NCBI GenBank assembly: GCA_041494245.1 | Contig: JBGQAK010000013.1 | Location: 66,251-130,250, forward strand | DNA length: 64,000 bases | Source of the DNA: RBG-13-68-16 sp041494245 | GTDB lineage: Bacteria; Acidobacteriota; Thermoanaerobaculia; Thermoanaerobaculales; Thermoanaerobaculaceae | Direction of reading: 5' to 3' | In this document: positions 26,569 through 36,505 of the stretch, piece after piece | Layout of the letters: the number at the start of each line of letters is the position of its first letter | Numbering within the stretch: position 1 is the stretch's first letter | Program-made: the position numbers and the translations under genes | Notes under the pieces: model-generated | Told to the model about the DNA's origin: nothing | Databases searched by the model: none | Seen by the model: the letters and a program-made list of their open reading frames with translations, nothing else

Positions 26569-27531
26569 GTGCCTCGACTGGGCGCACACCTATCCGCGGC
26601 CGGGGGCGTCGCGCGCGCGGTGGCGGCGGCTGTGGCCACCGGCTGCGAGGTGCTTCAGATCTTCCTGCGTCCCCCTGGGCGCTGGAGCGCCACCGCGCTC
26701 CCGGCGCCCGAGGTGGCACGGTTCCGGGCGGCGGCGCGCGGTGCAGGTCTGGAGGAGGTGTGCTTCGCCCACGCGCCGTACCTCCTCAACCTGGCCAGCG
26801 CTGACGGGGAGCTGCGCGCCCGCTCGGTCGCGGTGCTCTCGGAGGAGCTGCGGCGCGCCGGCCGACTTGGCCTCGCCGGCGTCGTCCTGCACCCGGGCTC
26901 GGCGGGCACCGGCCAGCGCGCCGAGGCGGAGGCCCGCTGCCGCGCGGCGATCGCTGAGGCGCTCGACCGCGCCGGCCGTGGGGCGGCCATGCTACTGCTC
27001 GAGGGGACCGCGGGGGCGGGCGGGCAGCTCGGCCGCACGCCCGCCGAGCTCGCGCGCCTCGTCGAGCCTGGCCTCCGCAATCCAACTCTTCCCAGACACG
27101 CGGCACGCGAACCGGGATTCACTCCCGGTGAGCGCGGGGGGCTCGGGGAGTGTAGAGGGCCCGGTGGGCGGGTGGCTCGGCGCGGTACCCCCCGCGAAAG
27201 AGTAGGCATTTGCCTGGACAGCGCACACCTCTGGGGCGCCGGCTTCGACCTTCTCGGCGACGGGTGGAAGAGGGCGCTCGGGGAGGTCGCGGAGCACTGG
27301 GGGCGCGAGGTCCCTCACCTGCTCCACGGCAACGACACCCAGGTGGAGCTGGGCTCGCACTGCGACCGCCACGCGCCGCCGGGCGGGGGACTCCTGGGCG
27401 AGGCGTTCTACCGCCGGGTGCTGAACGACCCCCGGTGCGCCGCCCTGCCGGTCGTCCTCGAGATCCCTCCCGGCGAGGACAACGAGCTCGTGAGCTCGGC
27501 CCTCGCGCGTCTGCGGGGCTGGCAGCGCTGA
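26569..27531 (+). CDS. nfo: Endonuclease IV with an inserted segment
   Basis: Nfo cuts DNA at abasic sites during base excision repair. Metal ligands can be followed along the 320 residues: His in LGAHLSAAGG, FAHAPYLLNLAS, VLHPGS, Glu in LLLEGTAGAG, ICLDSAHLWGAGFD, HGNDTQVELGSHCDRH and Glu in VLEIPPGE. Residues about 167-209, between LARLVE and RVGICLD, are an Arg/Gly/Pro-rich stretch absent from the usual 280-residue family. The DNA for that stretch (27067-27196) is full of inverted repeats. The GTG at 26569 follows TAACAT by eight bases; MPRLGAHLSAAGG is the normal start. Confidence 0.87.
   Translation: MPRLGAHLSAAGGVARAVAAAVATGCEVLQIFLRPPGRWSATALPAPEVARFRAAARGAGLEEVCFAHAPYLLNLASADGELRARSVAVLSEELRRAGRLGLAGVVLHPGSAGTGQRAEAEARCRAAIAEALDRAGRGAAMLLLEGTAGAGGQLGRTPAELARLVEPGLRNPTLPRHAAREPGFTPGERGGLGECRGPGGRVARRGTPRERVGICLDSAHLWGAGFDLLGDGWKRALGEVAEHWGREVPHLLHGNDTQVELGSHCDRHAPPGGGLLGEAFYRRVLNDPRCAALPVVLEIPPGEDNELVSSALARLRGWQR
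27067..27196 (+). repeat. Palindromic insert inside nfo
   Basis: This 130-base stretch encodes about 43 residues that ordinary Nfo proteins lack. It contains a perfect hairpin ACCGGGA / TCCCGGT with a five-base loop (27111-27129) and a nine-base inverted repeat CGCGGGGGG / CCCCCCGCG (27133-27141 with 27188-27196). The reading frame is kept throughout. Confidence 0.55.
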
Positions 27532-27544
27532 GAGCGGGCGCCCG

Positions 27545-28882
27545 CTACCTGGTCCTGCCCGGCACGAGCCGGTCGAGGATCGGATAGGTCTTGGCGAGGT
27601 CGTTGAAGATAACCACGGCCACCAGCGCGATGATGAGCCAGAAACCGACGTTCAGGAGCCGCTCCTTGGTGCGCTCGGAGAAGTTGCGCCGCAGCGCCGA
27701 CTCCACGCCGATCACCGCGAGGTGGCCGCCGTCGAGCACCGGGACCGGGAGCAGGTTGAAGATCGCGAGCTGGAGCGAGATGAAGCCGAGCAGCACGATG
27801 AACGAGACGGTGCCCATGCGCGCCGCGTCCCCCGAAACGCGGGCGATGTCGATCGGCCCCGACATTTGCTTAACCGACGCACGGCCGGTCAGCATGCGTC
27901 CGATCACGGCGAACGTCTCGCGGGTGATGCGCTCGTTCTCGCGAACCGACTCGACGAGCGCCCCGCCCACGCCGAGGCGCTTCACGACGGTTGGGTTGGG
28001 GACCGGGATGCCGAGCTTGCCCTGGCCGTCAACATCCCTGGGAGTAGCCGGCACGGTGAGCGTCTCGGTGCCTCGCCGGATCGTCAGGGTGAGCTCGCGG
28101 TTGGGGCTCGCGCCGACGAGCCGCATCACGTCGAAGAAGTGCCGCACCGCCTCACCGTTCACCGCCAGGATACGATCCCCTGCGCGCAGCCCGGATTTCT
28201 CGGCGGGGCTGCCGCTCTGGACACCCGGGATCTCGGCTGGGATCGGCGGGGCCAACCCTGCGTATCCCGCCTCGTAGCGGGTCATCGTGCGTGGGGTGAG
28301 GGTCACCTCGCGTTCCTGGCCGTCCCGCAGGATGCGCAGCACCAGCGCGCGCCCCGGCGAGCCCAGGGTCGCCATGTCCAGGTCCCGCCAGGTCTTCACG
28401 GGCTTGCCGTCCACGGCCTGCACCAGATCCCCGGCTCGGATCCCGGAGCCCGCGGCGGGGGAGCCGGGGTCCACCCATGCCACCTCGGGGGGCTGGTCCT
28501 GCCAGACCGGAACCGGCATGCCGACCAGGAATGCCAGCGCGGTGAAGGCGATCGCGCCGACGATGTTGGCGGCCGGTCCCGCGAGCAGGATCAGCGCACG
28601 GCGCCAGCGCGGCAGGAGGGGCTCGGGAACATGGTCCTCTTTGCCAACCACGTCCGACTCGTCGGGGCCCAACCCGTGGATGCGGACGTAGCCGCCGAGC
28701 GGGATCAGGCTGACGCGGTAGTCGGTTCCCCCGCGGACGACGCCGAACAGGCGCCGTCCGAAACCGAGGGAGAACACGCTGACGCGTGCCGAGAGCGCGC
28801 GCGCCAAGAGGAAGTGCCCGCCCTCGTGGATGAACACCAGGACGCCCAGGACCACCACCAGTGAGAGAACGTTCAGCAGCAT
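27545..28882 (-). CDS. rseP: Site-2 membrane protease RseP (RIP metalloprotease)
   Basis: RseP cleaves membrane-bound anti-sigma factors and remnant signal peptides. The 445-residue protein carries HEGGH (His19, Glu20, His23) in the first span, two PDZ domains (around WVDPGSPAAGSGIRAGDLVQAVDG and SGSPAEKSGLRAGDRILAVNGEAV) and the second active-site motif NLLPVPVLDGGHL in a C-terminal span. The ATG at 28882 follows the dxr stop by 16 bases. Gene order uppS-cdsA-dxr-rseP is conserved across many bacteria. Confidence 0.95.
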   Translation of the reverse strand: MLLNVLSLVVVLGVLVFIHEGGHFLLARALSARVSVFSLGFGRRLFGVVRGGTDYRVSLIPLGGYVRIHGLGPDESDVVGKEDHVPEPLLPRWRRALILLAGPAANIVGAIAFTALAFLVGMPVPVWQDQPPEVAWVDPGSPAAGSGIRAGDLVQAVDGKPVKTWRDLDMATLGSPGRALVLRILRDGQEREVTLTPRTMTRYEAGYAGLAPPIPAEIPGVQSGSPAEKSGLRAGDRILAVNGEAVRHFFDVMRLVGASPNRELTLTIRRGTETLTVPATPRDVDGQGKLGIPVPNPTVVKRLGVGGALVESVRENERITRETFAVIGRMLTGRASVKQMSGPIDIARVSGDAARMGTVSFIVLLGFISLQLAIFNLLPVPVLDGGHLAVIGVESALRRNFSERTKERLLNVGFWLIIALVAVVIFNDLAKTYPILDRLVPGRTR

Positions 28883-28898
28883 CGCACCGTCCACATCC

Positions 28899-30077
28899 TC
28901 AGGAGGAACCTGTGACGCCGGATCGGTATTTCGCGACCGATTCCTCCGTCCAGGCCCGGGCGCGCACATCAGCCGCCAGGGCGTCCTCCAGCGCACCGAG
29001 AGTATGCGGCCGCGCCGCCTCCCGCGCCATCGCCGCCTCCACCACTGCCGGGATGCCGGTGAAGGGGAGACGGTGGGCGAGGAACGCCGCGACCGCGACC
29101 TCGTTGGCGGCGTTCAGCACGGCGGGCACCGTGCCGCCGGCGCGCAGCGCCTCGCGGGCGAGGCGCAGGCAGGGAAAACGCCGCTCGTCGGCCGGCGCGA
29201 AGTGGAGGGCGCCCACCTCGATGAGGTCGAGGAAGCCGAAGGGCGACGGGAACCGCTCGGGGTACGAGAGCGCGTACAGGATCGGGAAACGCATGTCGTT
29301 GACCGAGAGCTGGGCGATCAGCGTTCCGTCGGTGTACTCCACCAGGGAGTGCACCCGGCTCTCGGGGTGGACGACCACGGCGATGCGCTCCTCGGGCGTG
29401 GCGAACAGATGATGCGCCTCGATGATCTCGAGCCCCTTGTTCATCATCGTCGCCGAGTCGATGGTGATCTTGGGGCCCATCCGCCAGGTCGGGTGGGCGA
29501 GGGCCTGCTCCACCGTCACCGACTTGAGCGCCTCCTCGGATGCGGTGCGGAATGGTCCGCCCGAGGCGGTGAGGATGAGGCGGTGCACGGCCGCCGCGGG
29601 GCCGACGCGCAGCGCCTGGTGGAGCGCGTTGTGCTCCGAGTCGATGGGCAGCACCCGGCCGCCGCTCGCCGCGGCGGCGGCCATCACGAGCTCGCCGGCC
29701 GCCACGAGCGTCTCCTTGTTGGCGAGCGCGACCTCACGGCCGAGCTCCAGCGCGCGGAACGTCGGCACGAGGCCCACGGCGCCGACGAACGCCGAAACCA
29801 CGGTCGTGACGTCGGGGTGAGTGGCTACCGCGTCCCGCCCCTGGGCGCCCGCGACGACCTCGAGCCTCGGGAAGACGTGGAGCAGCCGGGCCGCATCGGA
29901 GGTGTCCGCGACCGCGACGAGGCGCGGGTGCCAGGTCCGGATCTGGGATTCGAGGAGCTCGATGTTGCGGCCGGCGGCCAGCGCCACCACCGCGAACTTC
30001 TCCGGAAACCGCGCCACCACATCGAGGGTGGCGGTGCCGATGGAGCCCGTGGAGCCGAGGATTGCCAGACGCTTCAA
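28899..30077 (-). CDS. dxr: 1-deoxy-D-xylulose-5-phosphate reductoisomerase
   Basis: Dxr makes methylerythritol phosphate, the committed step of the MEP isoprenoid pathway, which supplies UppS in the same operon. The 392-residue product shows the NADPH loop LAILGSTGSIGTATLDV, NKETLVAAG, the metal site DSEHNALHQAL, ASGGPFR, HPTWRMGPKITIDSATMMNKGLE and NAANEVAVAAF. The start is TTG at 30077, overlapping the cdsA stop as TTGA; no ATG or GTG is available closer. Confidence in family is very high. Confidence 0.96.
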   Translation of the reverse strand: MKRLAILGSTGSIGTATLDVVARFPEKFAVVALAAGRNIELLESQIRTWHPRLVAVADTSDAARLLHVFPRLEVVAGAQGRDAVATHPDVTTVVSAFVGAVGLVPTFRALELGREVALANKETLVAAGELVMAAAAASGGRVLPIDSEHNALHQALRVGPAAAVHRLILTASGGPFRTASEEALKSVTVEQALAHPTWRMGPKITIDSATMMNKGLEIIEAHHLFATPEERIAVVVHPESRVHSLVEYTDGTLIAQLSVNDMRFPILYALSYPERFPSPFGFLDLIEVGALHFAPADERRFPCLRLAREALRAGGTVPAVLNAANEVAVAAFLAHRLPFTGIPAVVEAAMAREAARPHTLGALEDALAADVRARAWTEESVAKYRSGVTGSS

Positions 30078-30886
30078 ACCGCGACCCCAAGTAGCAGGAA
30101 GAGCGCCAGCACGAACGGCGCGGCGAAGAACAGCGAGTCGCTGCGGTCCAGGAACCCGCCGTGCCCGGGGATCAGGTCGGAGGAGTCCTTGACGCCGGCG
30201 TCGCGCTTGAACAGCGACTCGACGAGGTCGCCGAGCGGAGCGAGGGCGCTGAGCAGCGCCACGAGGGCGACGGCCGTGGTGACGGGGAGTTCCGGCATGA
30301 ACACCGTGCGGCACAGCCACACCCCGAAGGCCGTCAGGAGCGTGCCGCCCACGATCCCTTCCCAGGATTTCTTGGGGCTGACGCGCGGGGCGAGCTTGTG
30401 CTTGCCGAAGCGGCTGCCGAGGTAGTAGGCCCCGGTGTCGCCGGCCCAGATGCCGATGCAGTGGATGAGCACGACCTTGATCCCGACCGTCCCCGGAAAG
30501 GCGGTGCGCAGGAAGCCCATCGCCCCGCCGGTCACCAGGAAGTAGACGGCGGCGAACGACGCACCAGCCACCCCGGCCGCGGCGCCCTGAATAGGGTAGC
30601 GTCCGAGCAGGTAGACGAGCGGAAGGACGAGCACCACGAGGGCGAGCAGCGTCCCCGCCCGCGGAAGGCCGCCCAGCCAGACGGCGGGGAGGACCACGCC
30701 GAGGGTGACCAGTGTCGGCCGCAGCGGCGCGGGGTGGGTGAGGCGGCGGAACAGCACGATCAGCTCGTGCGCGGCGAGGATCGTGATCAACCACACCATG
30801 CCGAGGTAGACCCATGGCGGGAGGAAGACGATCGCGCCCAGGACGACGGGCAGGAGCGCAAAAGCCGTGGCCTCGCGCGCCCCCAT
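30074..30886 (-). CDS. cdsA: Phosphatidate cytidylyltransferase
   Basis: CdsA makes CDP-diacylglycerol in the inner membrane for all phospholipids. The 270-residue product has about seven hydrophobic segments and the CTP-transferase signature near the C-terminus: GDLVESLFKRDAGVKDSSDLIPGHGG followed by FLDRSDS. GDTGAYYLGSRFGKHKLAPRVSPKKSWEG in outline is also diagnostic. The ATG at 30886 overlaps the uppS stop and its stop overlaps dxr. Confidence 0.95.
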   Translation of the reverse strand: MGAREATAFALLPVVLGAIVFLPPWVYLGMVWLITILAAHELIVLFRRLTHPAPLRPTLVTLGVVLPAVWLGGLPRAGTLLALVVLVLPLVYLLGRYPIQGAAAGVAGASFAAVYFLVTGGAMGFLRTAFPGTVGIKVVLIHCIGIWAGDTGAYYLGSRFGKHKLAPRVSPKKSWEGIVGGTLLTAFGVWLCRTVFMPELPVTTAVALVALLSALAPLGDLVESLFKRDAGVKDSSDLIPGHGGFLDRSDSLFFAAPFVLALFLLLGVAV

Positions 30887-31692
30887 CAGTCGGCGGTCTC
30901 CTCGTTCTCATCCTGGCCGTGCTCGACGACGCCGCCGTAGCGTCGTTCGCGGCGGGCGAAGTCGGCCACCGCCTGGATCAGGTCGCGGGTGGTGAAGTCG
31001 GGCCAGAGCACGGGTGTGAAGTGGAGCTCCGCGTACGCGATCTGCCAGAGCAGGAAGTTCGAGATGCGCAGCTCGCCGGAGGTGCGGATGAGGAGGTCGG
31101 GGTCGGGCATCCCTGCCGTCGTAAGGTGGGCGGCGACCCATTCTTCGTCGATGGTGCCCGGCGAGAGCTTCTCGGAGTGAGCTGCAGCCACCGCGTAGCG
31201 CACGAGGTCCACCAGCTCCGACCGGCCGGAGTAGTTGAGCGCGATCTGGAAGGTGAGGCCGGTGTTCTTGCTCGTGAGCTCGACGGCGTGGGCCAGCCCT
31301 TGCTGGATCTCCGGTTCGAGCTCGCCGAGACGGCCGATGGGGCGGAACCGGACGTTGTTGTTCACCATGGTGCGCAGCTCCTTGGCCAGGTACTCCTTGA
31401 GCAGCGCCATGAGGGTGCGCACCTCCCAGCGGGGGCGCTTCCAGTTCTCCGTCGAGAACGCGTAGAGCGTGAGAGCCTCGAGCTCCAGCCTCGCCGCGGC
31501 TTCCACGGTGTCGCGCACCGCGCGGATACCGGCGCGGTGCCCCTCGACGCGCGGGAAGCCGCGCTGGCGGGCCCAGCGGCCGTTGCCGTCCATGATGATC
31601 GCGACGTGGCGCGGCAGCACCTCCGGCGTGAGACGGTCAAGAAGCTCACGCTCCGGAGTGCCTGGTGCGGCGAGACGATCAACGTCCTTCAT
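30886..31692 (-). CDS. uppS: Undecaprenyl diphosphate synthase (cis-prenyltransferase)
   Basis: UppS builds the C55 carrier lipid for peptidoglycan and O-antigen. The 268-residue protein contains IIMDGNGRWARQRGFPR with the catalytic Asp, EGHRAG, LYAFSTENWKRP, NYSGRSELVDLVR, the RTSGELRISNFLLWQ basic motif and AELHFTPVLWPDF. TAGACT ends ten bases before the ATG at 31692. It is the first gene of the uppS-cdsA-dxr-rseP operon. The acidic tail (HGQDENEETAD) overlaps the cdsA start. Confidence 0.95.
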   Translation of the reverse strand: MKDVDRLAAPGTPERELLDRLTPEVLPRHVAIIMDGNGRWARQRGFPRVEGHRAGIRAVRDTVEAAARLELEALTLYAFSTENWKRPRWEVRTLMALLKEYLAKELRTMVNNNVRFRPIGRLGELEPEIQQGLAHAVELTSKNTGLTFQIALNYSGRSELVDLVRYAVAAAHSEKLSPGTIDEEWVAAHLTTAGMPDPDLLIRTSGELRISNFLLWQIAYAELHFTPVLWPDFTTRDLIQAVADFARRERRYGGVVEHGQDENEETAD

Positions 31693-31702
31693 TGGCCGCG
31701 GA

Positions 31703-31708
31703 AGTCTA
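31703..31708 (-). promoter_or_regulatory. Candidate -10 hexamer of uppS
   Basis: On the minus strand TAGACT ends ten bases before the uppS ATG, with no ribosome-binding site between. Confidence 0.35.
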
Positions 31709-31816
31709 GCACGTAGGAACGAGGGTAAATGGCAAGAGACGACAGGCAGAAGAGGACGCTCTGACCGACGCGTTCAGGTAACACATGCTTGTTGTTCCCT
31801 GCACCTTCCCTTCTGC

Positions 31817-32575
31817 CTATTGCCTTAGGTAGAAGACGCGCTCGAGGGTCAGGCCGTGCGGGGGCGCGGTGGGGGCGGGCGGCCTGGTGCCGGGGTCGTC
31901 GAGCAGAGAGGCAAACCAGGCGGGCGGCCGGGCGGCACGGCCGACCTCCACGAGCGCTCCAGCGATGCGCCGGACCATGCCGCGCAGGAAGCCGTCCCCC
32001 ACGAGGACGAGGTCGAGCCTGCGGCCGCGCAGGAGCAGGCGCGCCGAGGCGACGACGCGTACCGTGCCCCGGGGGCCGTGCCCGGAGTGCCCGGAGAGCG
32101 CGAAGGCCGCGAAGTCGTGTTCGCCCTCCACGGCGGCGAGCGCGACGGCCATCAGGGCGCCGTCGAGCGGGATGGCGACCAGCCATCGCCGCTGGGCCTC
32201 CCAGGGCGGCAGCGTTGGCCCCCACGCGAGCCGGTAGCGGTAGCGTTTTCCGGACGCCGAGCGGCGCGCGTGAAACTGCTCGGGAACCGGCAACGCGCGC
32301 AGCACCCGTACGTCCCCCGGCAGCAGGGAGTTGAGCGCGCTGGTCACGCCCGGGGGCGGGATCGCGAGCGGCGGATCGAAATGGGCCACCTGCCCGGCTG
32401 CGTGGACCCCTGCGTCGGTGCGACCGGCCCCGGTGACCTTGACGGGGCGCCCGTAGAGTGCCGCGAGCGCCTGCTCGAGCACGCCCTGGACGGTCCTTGC
32501 CCCGGGCTGGTGCTGCCAGCCCGCAAAGCCACCTCCCAGGTACGCGATCCTCACGGCCAGCCGCCGGGGCTCCAT
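31817..32575 (-). CDS. truA: tRNA pseudouridine(38-40) synthase
   Basis: TruA converts uridines 38-40 of tRNA anticodon arms to pseudouridine. The 252-residue product has the catalytic Asp54 in GAGRTDAGVHAAGQVAHF, plus YLGGGFAGWQHQPG, SALNSLLPGDVRV, FHARRSASGKRYRYRL and FLRGMVRRIAGALVEVG. CATAAT ends six bases before the ATG at 32575, and no ribosome-binding site is present. It is transcribed alone, 124 bases upstream of uppS. Confidence 0.94.
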   Translation of the reverse strand: MEPRRLAVRIAYLGGGFAGWQHQPGARTVQGVLEQALAALYGRPVKVTGAGRTDAGVHAAGQVAHFDPPLAIPPPGVTSALNSLLPGDVRVLRALPVPEQFHARRSASGKRYRYRLAWGPTLPPWEAQRRWLVAIPLDGALMAVALAAVEGEHDFAAFALSGHSGHGPRGTVRVVASARLLLRGRRLDLVLVGDGFLRGMVRRIAGALVEVGRAARPPAWFASLLDDPGTRPPAPTAPPHGLTLERVFYLRQ

Positions 32576-32581
32576 GGCGGC

Positions 32582-32587
32582 ATTATG
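32582..32587 (-). promoter_or_regulatory. Candidate -10 hexamer of truA, leaderless start
   Basis: On the minus strand CATAAT ends six bases before the truA ATG (spacer GCCGCC). Confidence 0.45.
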
Positions 32588-32624
32588 GCAACTCCGGGCG
32601 GTTGTGGTGCGCCGGTGCGGGTCG

Positions 32625-32630
32625 TAGAAT
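32625..32630 (+). promoter_or_regulatory. Candidate -10 hexamer of the acyl-CoA ligase gene
   Basis: TAGAAT lies 28 bases before the ATG at 32659, whose AGGGGGAG ribosome-binding site sits in between. Confidence 0.35.
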
Positions 32631-32658
32631 CGTCGGCAGCATTTCAGGGGGAGTTCAC

Positions 32659-34446
32659 ATGGAGACCCTGCGGGACCTCTTCGAGCATGTCGTGAAGACC
32701 CACCCGGCGCGCAAGGAGCTGCTGCGGATACGTTCGGGGAAGGGATGGCGGACGTACACCGTGAAGGAGTTCGAGCGCTCCACGAGGGAGACAGCCGCCC
32801 GTCTCTCCCACGCGGGCGTGGCTGCGGGCGACCGCGTCGCGCTCCTCGTGGAGAACCGTCCCGAGTGGCACATCCTCGACTTCGCCTGCCATCTCCTCGG
32901 TGCGGTCCCGGTCCCGCTCTACGTCACCCTGCCCGCGGACCAGGTCCGCTACATCGTGAACGACTCCCAGTCACGGATGCTGGTGGTGTCGGGGCGCGAG
33001 CGCGCCCGCACCGCCCTCGAGGCCAGTGCGAGTCTGCCCGGCGTGCGCGTTATCGGGTTGGACGCCGGCCTCGCGGAAGGCCTCGAGTGCCTGCACGACC
33101 TCAAGCTGCCGGCGGCGCGGCACTGGCCGGAGCCGGCGCCGCTCTCCGGCGACGACCTCGCGAGCCTCATCTACACCTCCGGGACTACGGGCGAGCCCAA
33201 GGGCGTCATGCTCTCGCACCGCAACTTCATCTCGCAGGTCAACGCGGTGTGCCCCCTCTACCCGATCACCGAGCGCGACATCTGCATGTCGTTCCTGCCG
33301 CTCTCGCACGTGTTCGAGCGCACGGTGGACTACGTCTTCTTCGACCGCGGCGCGCAGATCAACTACGTGGAGTCCATCGAGCGGGTGCCGGCCCAGCTCA
33401 CCGAGATCCGGCCGACCATCATGGTTTCGGTCCCCCGCCTCTACGAGCGTTCCTACATCAAGATCATCTCCAAGGTGCAGCAGGAGGGCGGGGCGAAGCG
33501 TCGCCTGTTCGAGTGGGCCCTCCGTGTCGGACGCGACGTGCGCGGCGCCTCCTGGCGCGGCGAGCGCGCGTCCGCGTTCAAGCGCGGGCAGTTCGCGGTG
33601 GCGCGCTCGCGCGTCTTCTCGAAGGTGATGGAGCGGCTCGGCGGGAGGCTTCGCTTCAGCATCTCGGGCGGCGCACCTCTGGCGCGCGAGGTTGCGGAGT
33701 TCTTCGACATCGTGGGCCTGCCGATCCTCCAGGGGTACGGGCTCACCGAGACTGCACCGGTCATCGCGGCCAACCGGCTGGATGCGAACCGGATCGGCTC
33801 GGTCGGCCTGGTGCTCCCAGGGGTCGAGGTGCGCATCGCCCCGGACGGCGAGATCCTCGCCCGCGGCCCCAACATCATGCTGGGCTACTGGGGCAAACCG
33901 GAGGCGACCGCGGAGGCCGTGGACACCGACGGCTGGATGCACACCGGCGACGTCGGCTACCTGGACTCGGACGGGTTCCTCTTCATCACCGACCGCAAGA
34001 AGGACATCATCGTCACCTCGGGCGGCAAGAACATCGCCCCCCAGCCGATCGAGGGCCGGCTGGGCGCAACGCCGTTCATCGCGCAGGCGGTGCTGATCGG
34101 CGACAAGTTCCCGTACCTCACGGCGCTGATCGTGCCCAACTTCGAGAACCTCGAGGCGCACTTCGCGGCCAAGGGGGTGTCCGGGTTGAGCCGGCTCGAG
34201 ATGGCGCAGCACCCCGAGGCCCAGGCGCTGGTCGCGGCAGCGGTGAAGCAGGTCAACGCCGAGCTTGCCGTCCACGAGCGCATCCGGCGCTTTACGGCGC
34301 TCCCCCGGGAGCTCTCGCTCGAGGAGGGGGAGATCACGCCCACGATGAAGGTGCGGCGCCGGGTCGTCGGCGAGCGCTTCGGCGACCTGATCGGGCAGAT
34401 GTACCTGAAGACCCAGCGCGCAGGCGAGTACGAGCTCGGCGAGTAG
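32659..34446 (+). CDS. Long-chain fatty acyl-CoA ligase (AMP-binding, FACL/FAA type)
   Basis: This activates fatty acids as acyl-AMP and then acyl-CoA. The 595-residue protein has the P-loop motif LIYTSGTTGEPKGVMLSH, LPLSHVFER typical of long-chain ligases, GGAPLAREVAEFF, GYGLTETAP, and TGDVGYLDSDGFLFITDRKKDIIVTSGGKNI. In the C-terminal subdomain the catalytic Lys is in EITPTMKVRRRVV. AGGGGGAG five bases before the ATG at 32659 fixes the start. It closely follows the pattern of FAA1-like long-chain enzymes found in many diderms. Confidence 0.92.
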   Translation: METLRDLFEHVVKTHPARKELLRIRSGKGWRTYTVKEFERSTRETAARLSHAGVAAGDRVALLVENRPEWHILDFACHLLGAVPVPLYVTLPADQVRYIVNDSQSRMLVVSGRERARTALEASASLPGVRVIGLDAGLAEGLECLHDLKLPAARHWPEPAPLSGDDLASLIYTSGTTGEPKGVMLSHRNFISQVNAVCPLYPITERDICMSFLPLSHVFERTVDYVFFDRGAQINYVESIERVPAQLTEIRPTIMVSVPRLYERSYIKIISKVQQEGGAKRRLFEWALRVGRDVRGASWRGERASAFKRGQFAVARSRVFSKVMERLGGRLRFSISGGAPLAREVAEFFDIVGLPILQGYGLTETAPVIAANRLDANRIGSVGLVLPGVEVRIAPDGEILARGPNIMLGYWGKPEATAEAVDTDGWMHTGDVGYLDSDGFLFITDRKKDIIVTSGGKNIAPQPIEGRLGATPFIAQAVLIGDKFPYLTALIVPNFENLEAHFAAKGVSGLSRLEMAQHPEAQALVAAAVKQVNAELAVHERIRRFTALPRELSLEEGEITPTMKVRRRVVGERFGDLIGQMYLKTQRAGEYELGE

Positions 34447-34464
34447 CGCCTCCGTTTCGCACCG

Positions 34465-35208
34465 CTACTCGAAGACCTTCACCGTGTTGATTTCCCTGTA
34501 GGTCTTCAGCGGGTCCACCAGCAGGCCACCGGCGCGTGCCGGGTCGAGGACGTAGGTGCGGTCGTCGGAGGTACGCACCGGCTCGCCGTGCGGGTCGAAG
34601 ACGTGGTTGCCGGCGCCCGCAAAGCGCTCGCCCGGGTTGTCGGCGGCGGCGACGCAGCACCCGATGACCCAGACTCCGTTCTCGATCGCGCGCGCCCGCA
34701 GCAGGGTCCGCCACACGTGATCGCGGCGCCAGGGCCACCAGGCCACGGCGAGCAGCCCGTCACAGCGTGCCTCCAGGCGCAGCGCCCGCGCCTGCTCGGG
34801 AAAGCGCACGTCGTTGCAGTTGACCAGGCCCAGCGTCCAGCCTTCGAGCCTGACGGCCACGTAGCGGTCCCCGGGGTCCCAGATGGCCGGCTCGTCGTTG
34901 GGGCCGAAGAGGTGGACCTTGTCGTAGCTGGCGGTCTCGCGGCCTCCCCGCCAGATCGTCATCCGGTTCCGGCGCTCCTCGGTGAACGAGCCGAACGCGA
35001 AGGTCACCCTCGGGTGCGCCTGCGAGATGGCCGCAAACGTGGCCCGCACCCGAGCGGGCTCCACGGTCCCCGTATAGCCGTGGAGGAACGCCTCGGGGAA
35101 GACCACGAGCTCGGCTCCCGCCAGCGCCGCCGCCCGGGACTCCTCGGCGACGCGGCGCAGGTTTGACTCGGAGTCCAGACACACCCAGCGCGAGAGATAC
35201 ACGTCCAT
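34465..35208 (-). CDS. Carbon-nitrogen hydrolase (nitrilase superfamily)
   Basis: The Glu-Lys-Cys triad is complete in this 247-residue protein: Glu39 (VVFPEAFLHGY), Lys97 (SYDKVHLFGP) and Cys131 (LVNCNDVRFPEQ). LRARAIENGVWVIGCC is the usual helix after the active site. The closest groups are omega-amidase/YafV and N-carbamoyl amidohydrolase types; the substrate cannot be fixed by eye. The ATG at 35208 follows TAGCCT by six bases without a ribosome-binding site. It converges on the acyl-CoA ligase. Confidence 0.85.
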   Translation of the reverse strand: MDVYLSRWVCLDSESNLRRVAEESRAAALAGAELVVFPEAFLHGYTGTVEPARVRATFAAISQAHPRVTFAFGSFTEERRNRMTIWRGGRETASYDKVHLFGPNDEPAIWDPGDRYVAVRLEGWTLGLVNCNDVRFPEQARALRLEARCDGLLAVAWWPWRRDHVWRTLLRARAIENGVWVIGCCVAAADNPGERFAGAGNHVFDPHGEPVRTSDDRTYVLDPARAGGLLVDPLKTYREINTVKVFE

Positions 35209-35214
35209 GGCTGC

Positions 35215-35220
35215 AGGCTA
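35215..35220 (-). promoter_or_regulatory. Candidate -10 hexamer of the nitrilase-family gene, leaderless start
   Basis: On the minus strand TAGCCT ends six bases before the ATG at 35208. Confidence 0.4.
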
Positions 35221-35260
35221 ACACGGGCCTGCGGGGGAACGACGGCGGGGAGATCGCGGC

Positions 35261-36451
<1,191 letters not shown>

Positions 36452-36505
36452 CGTTCCTCCCGCACTCCGGCACCCAGTGTGCGGCCAGAAGCGCGTGTCT
36501 TCGGG

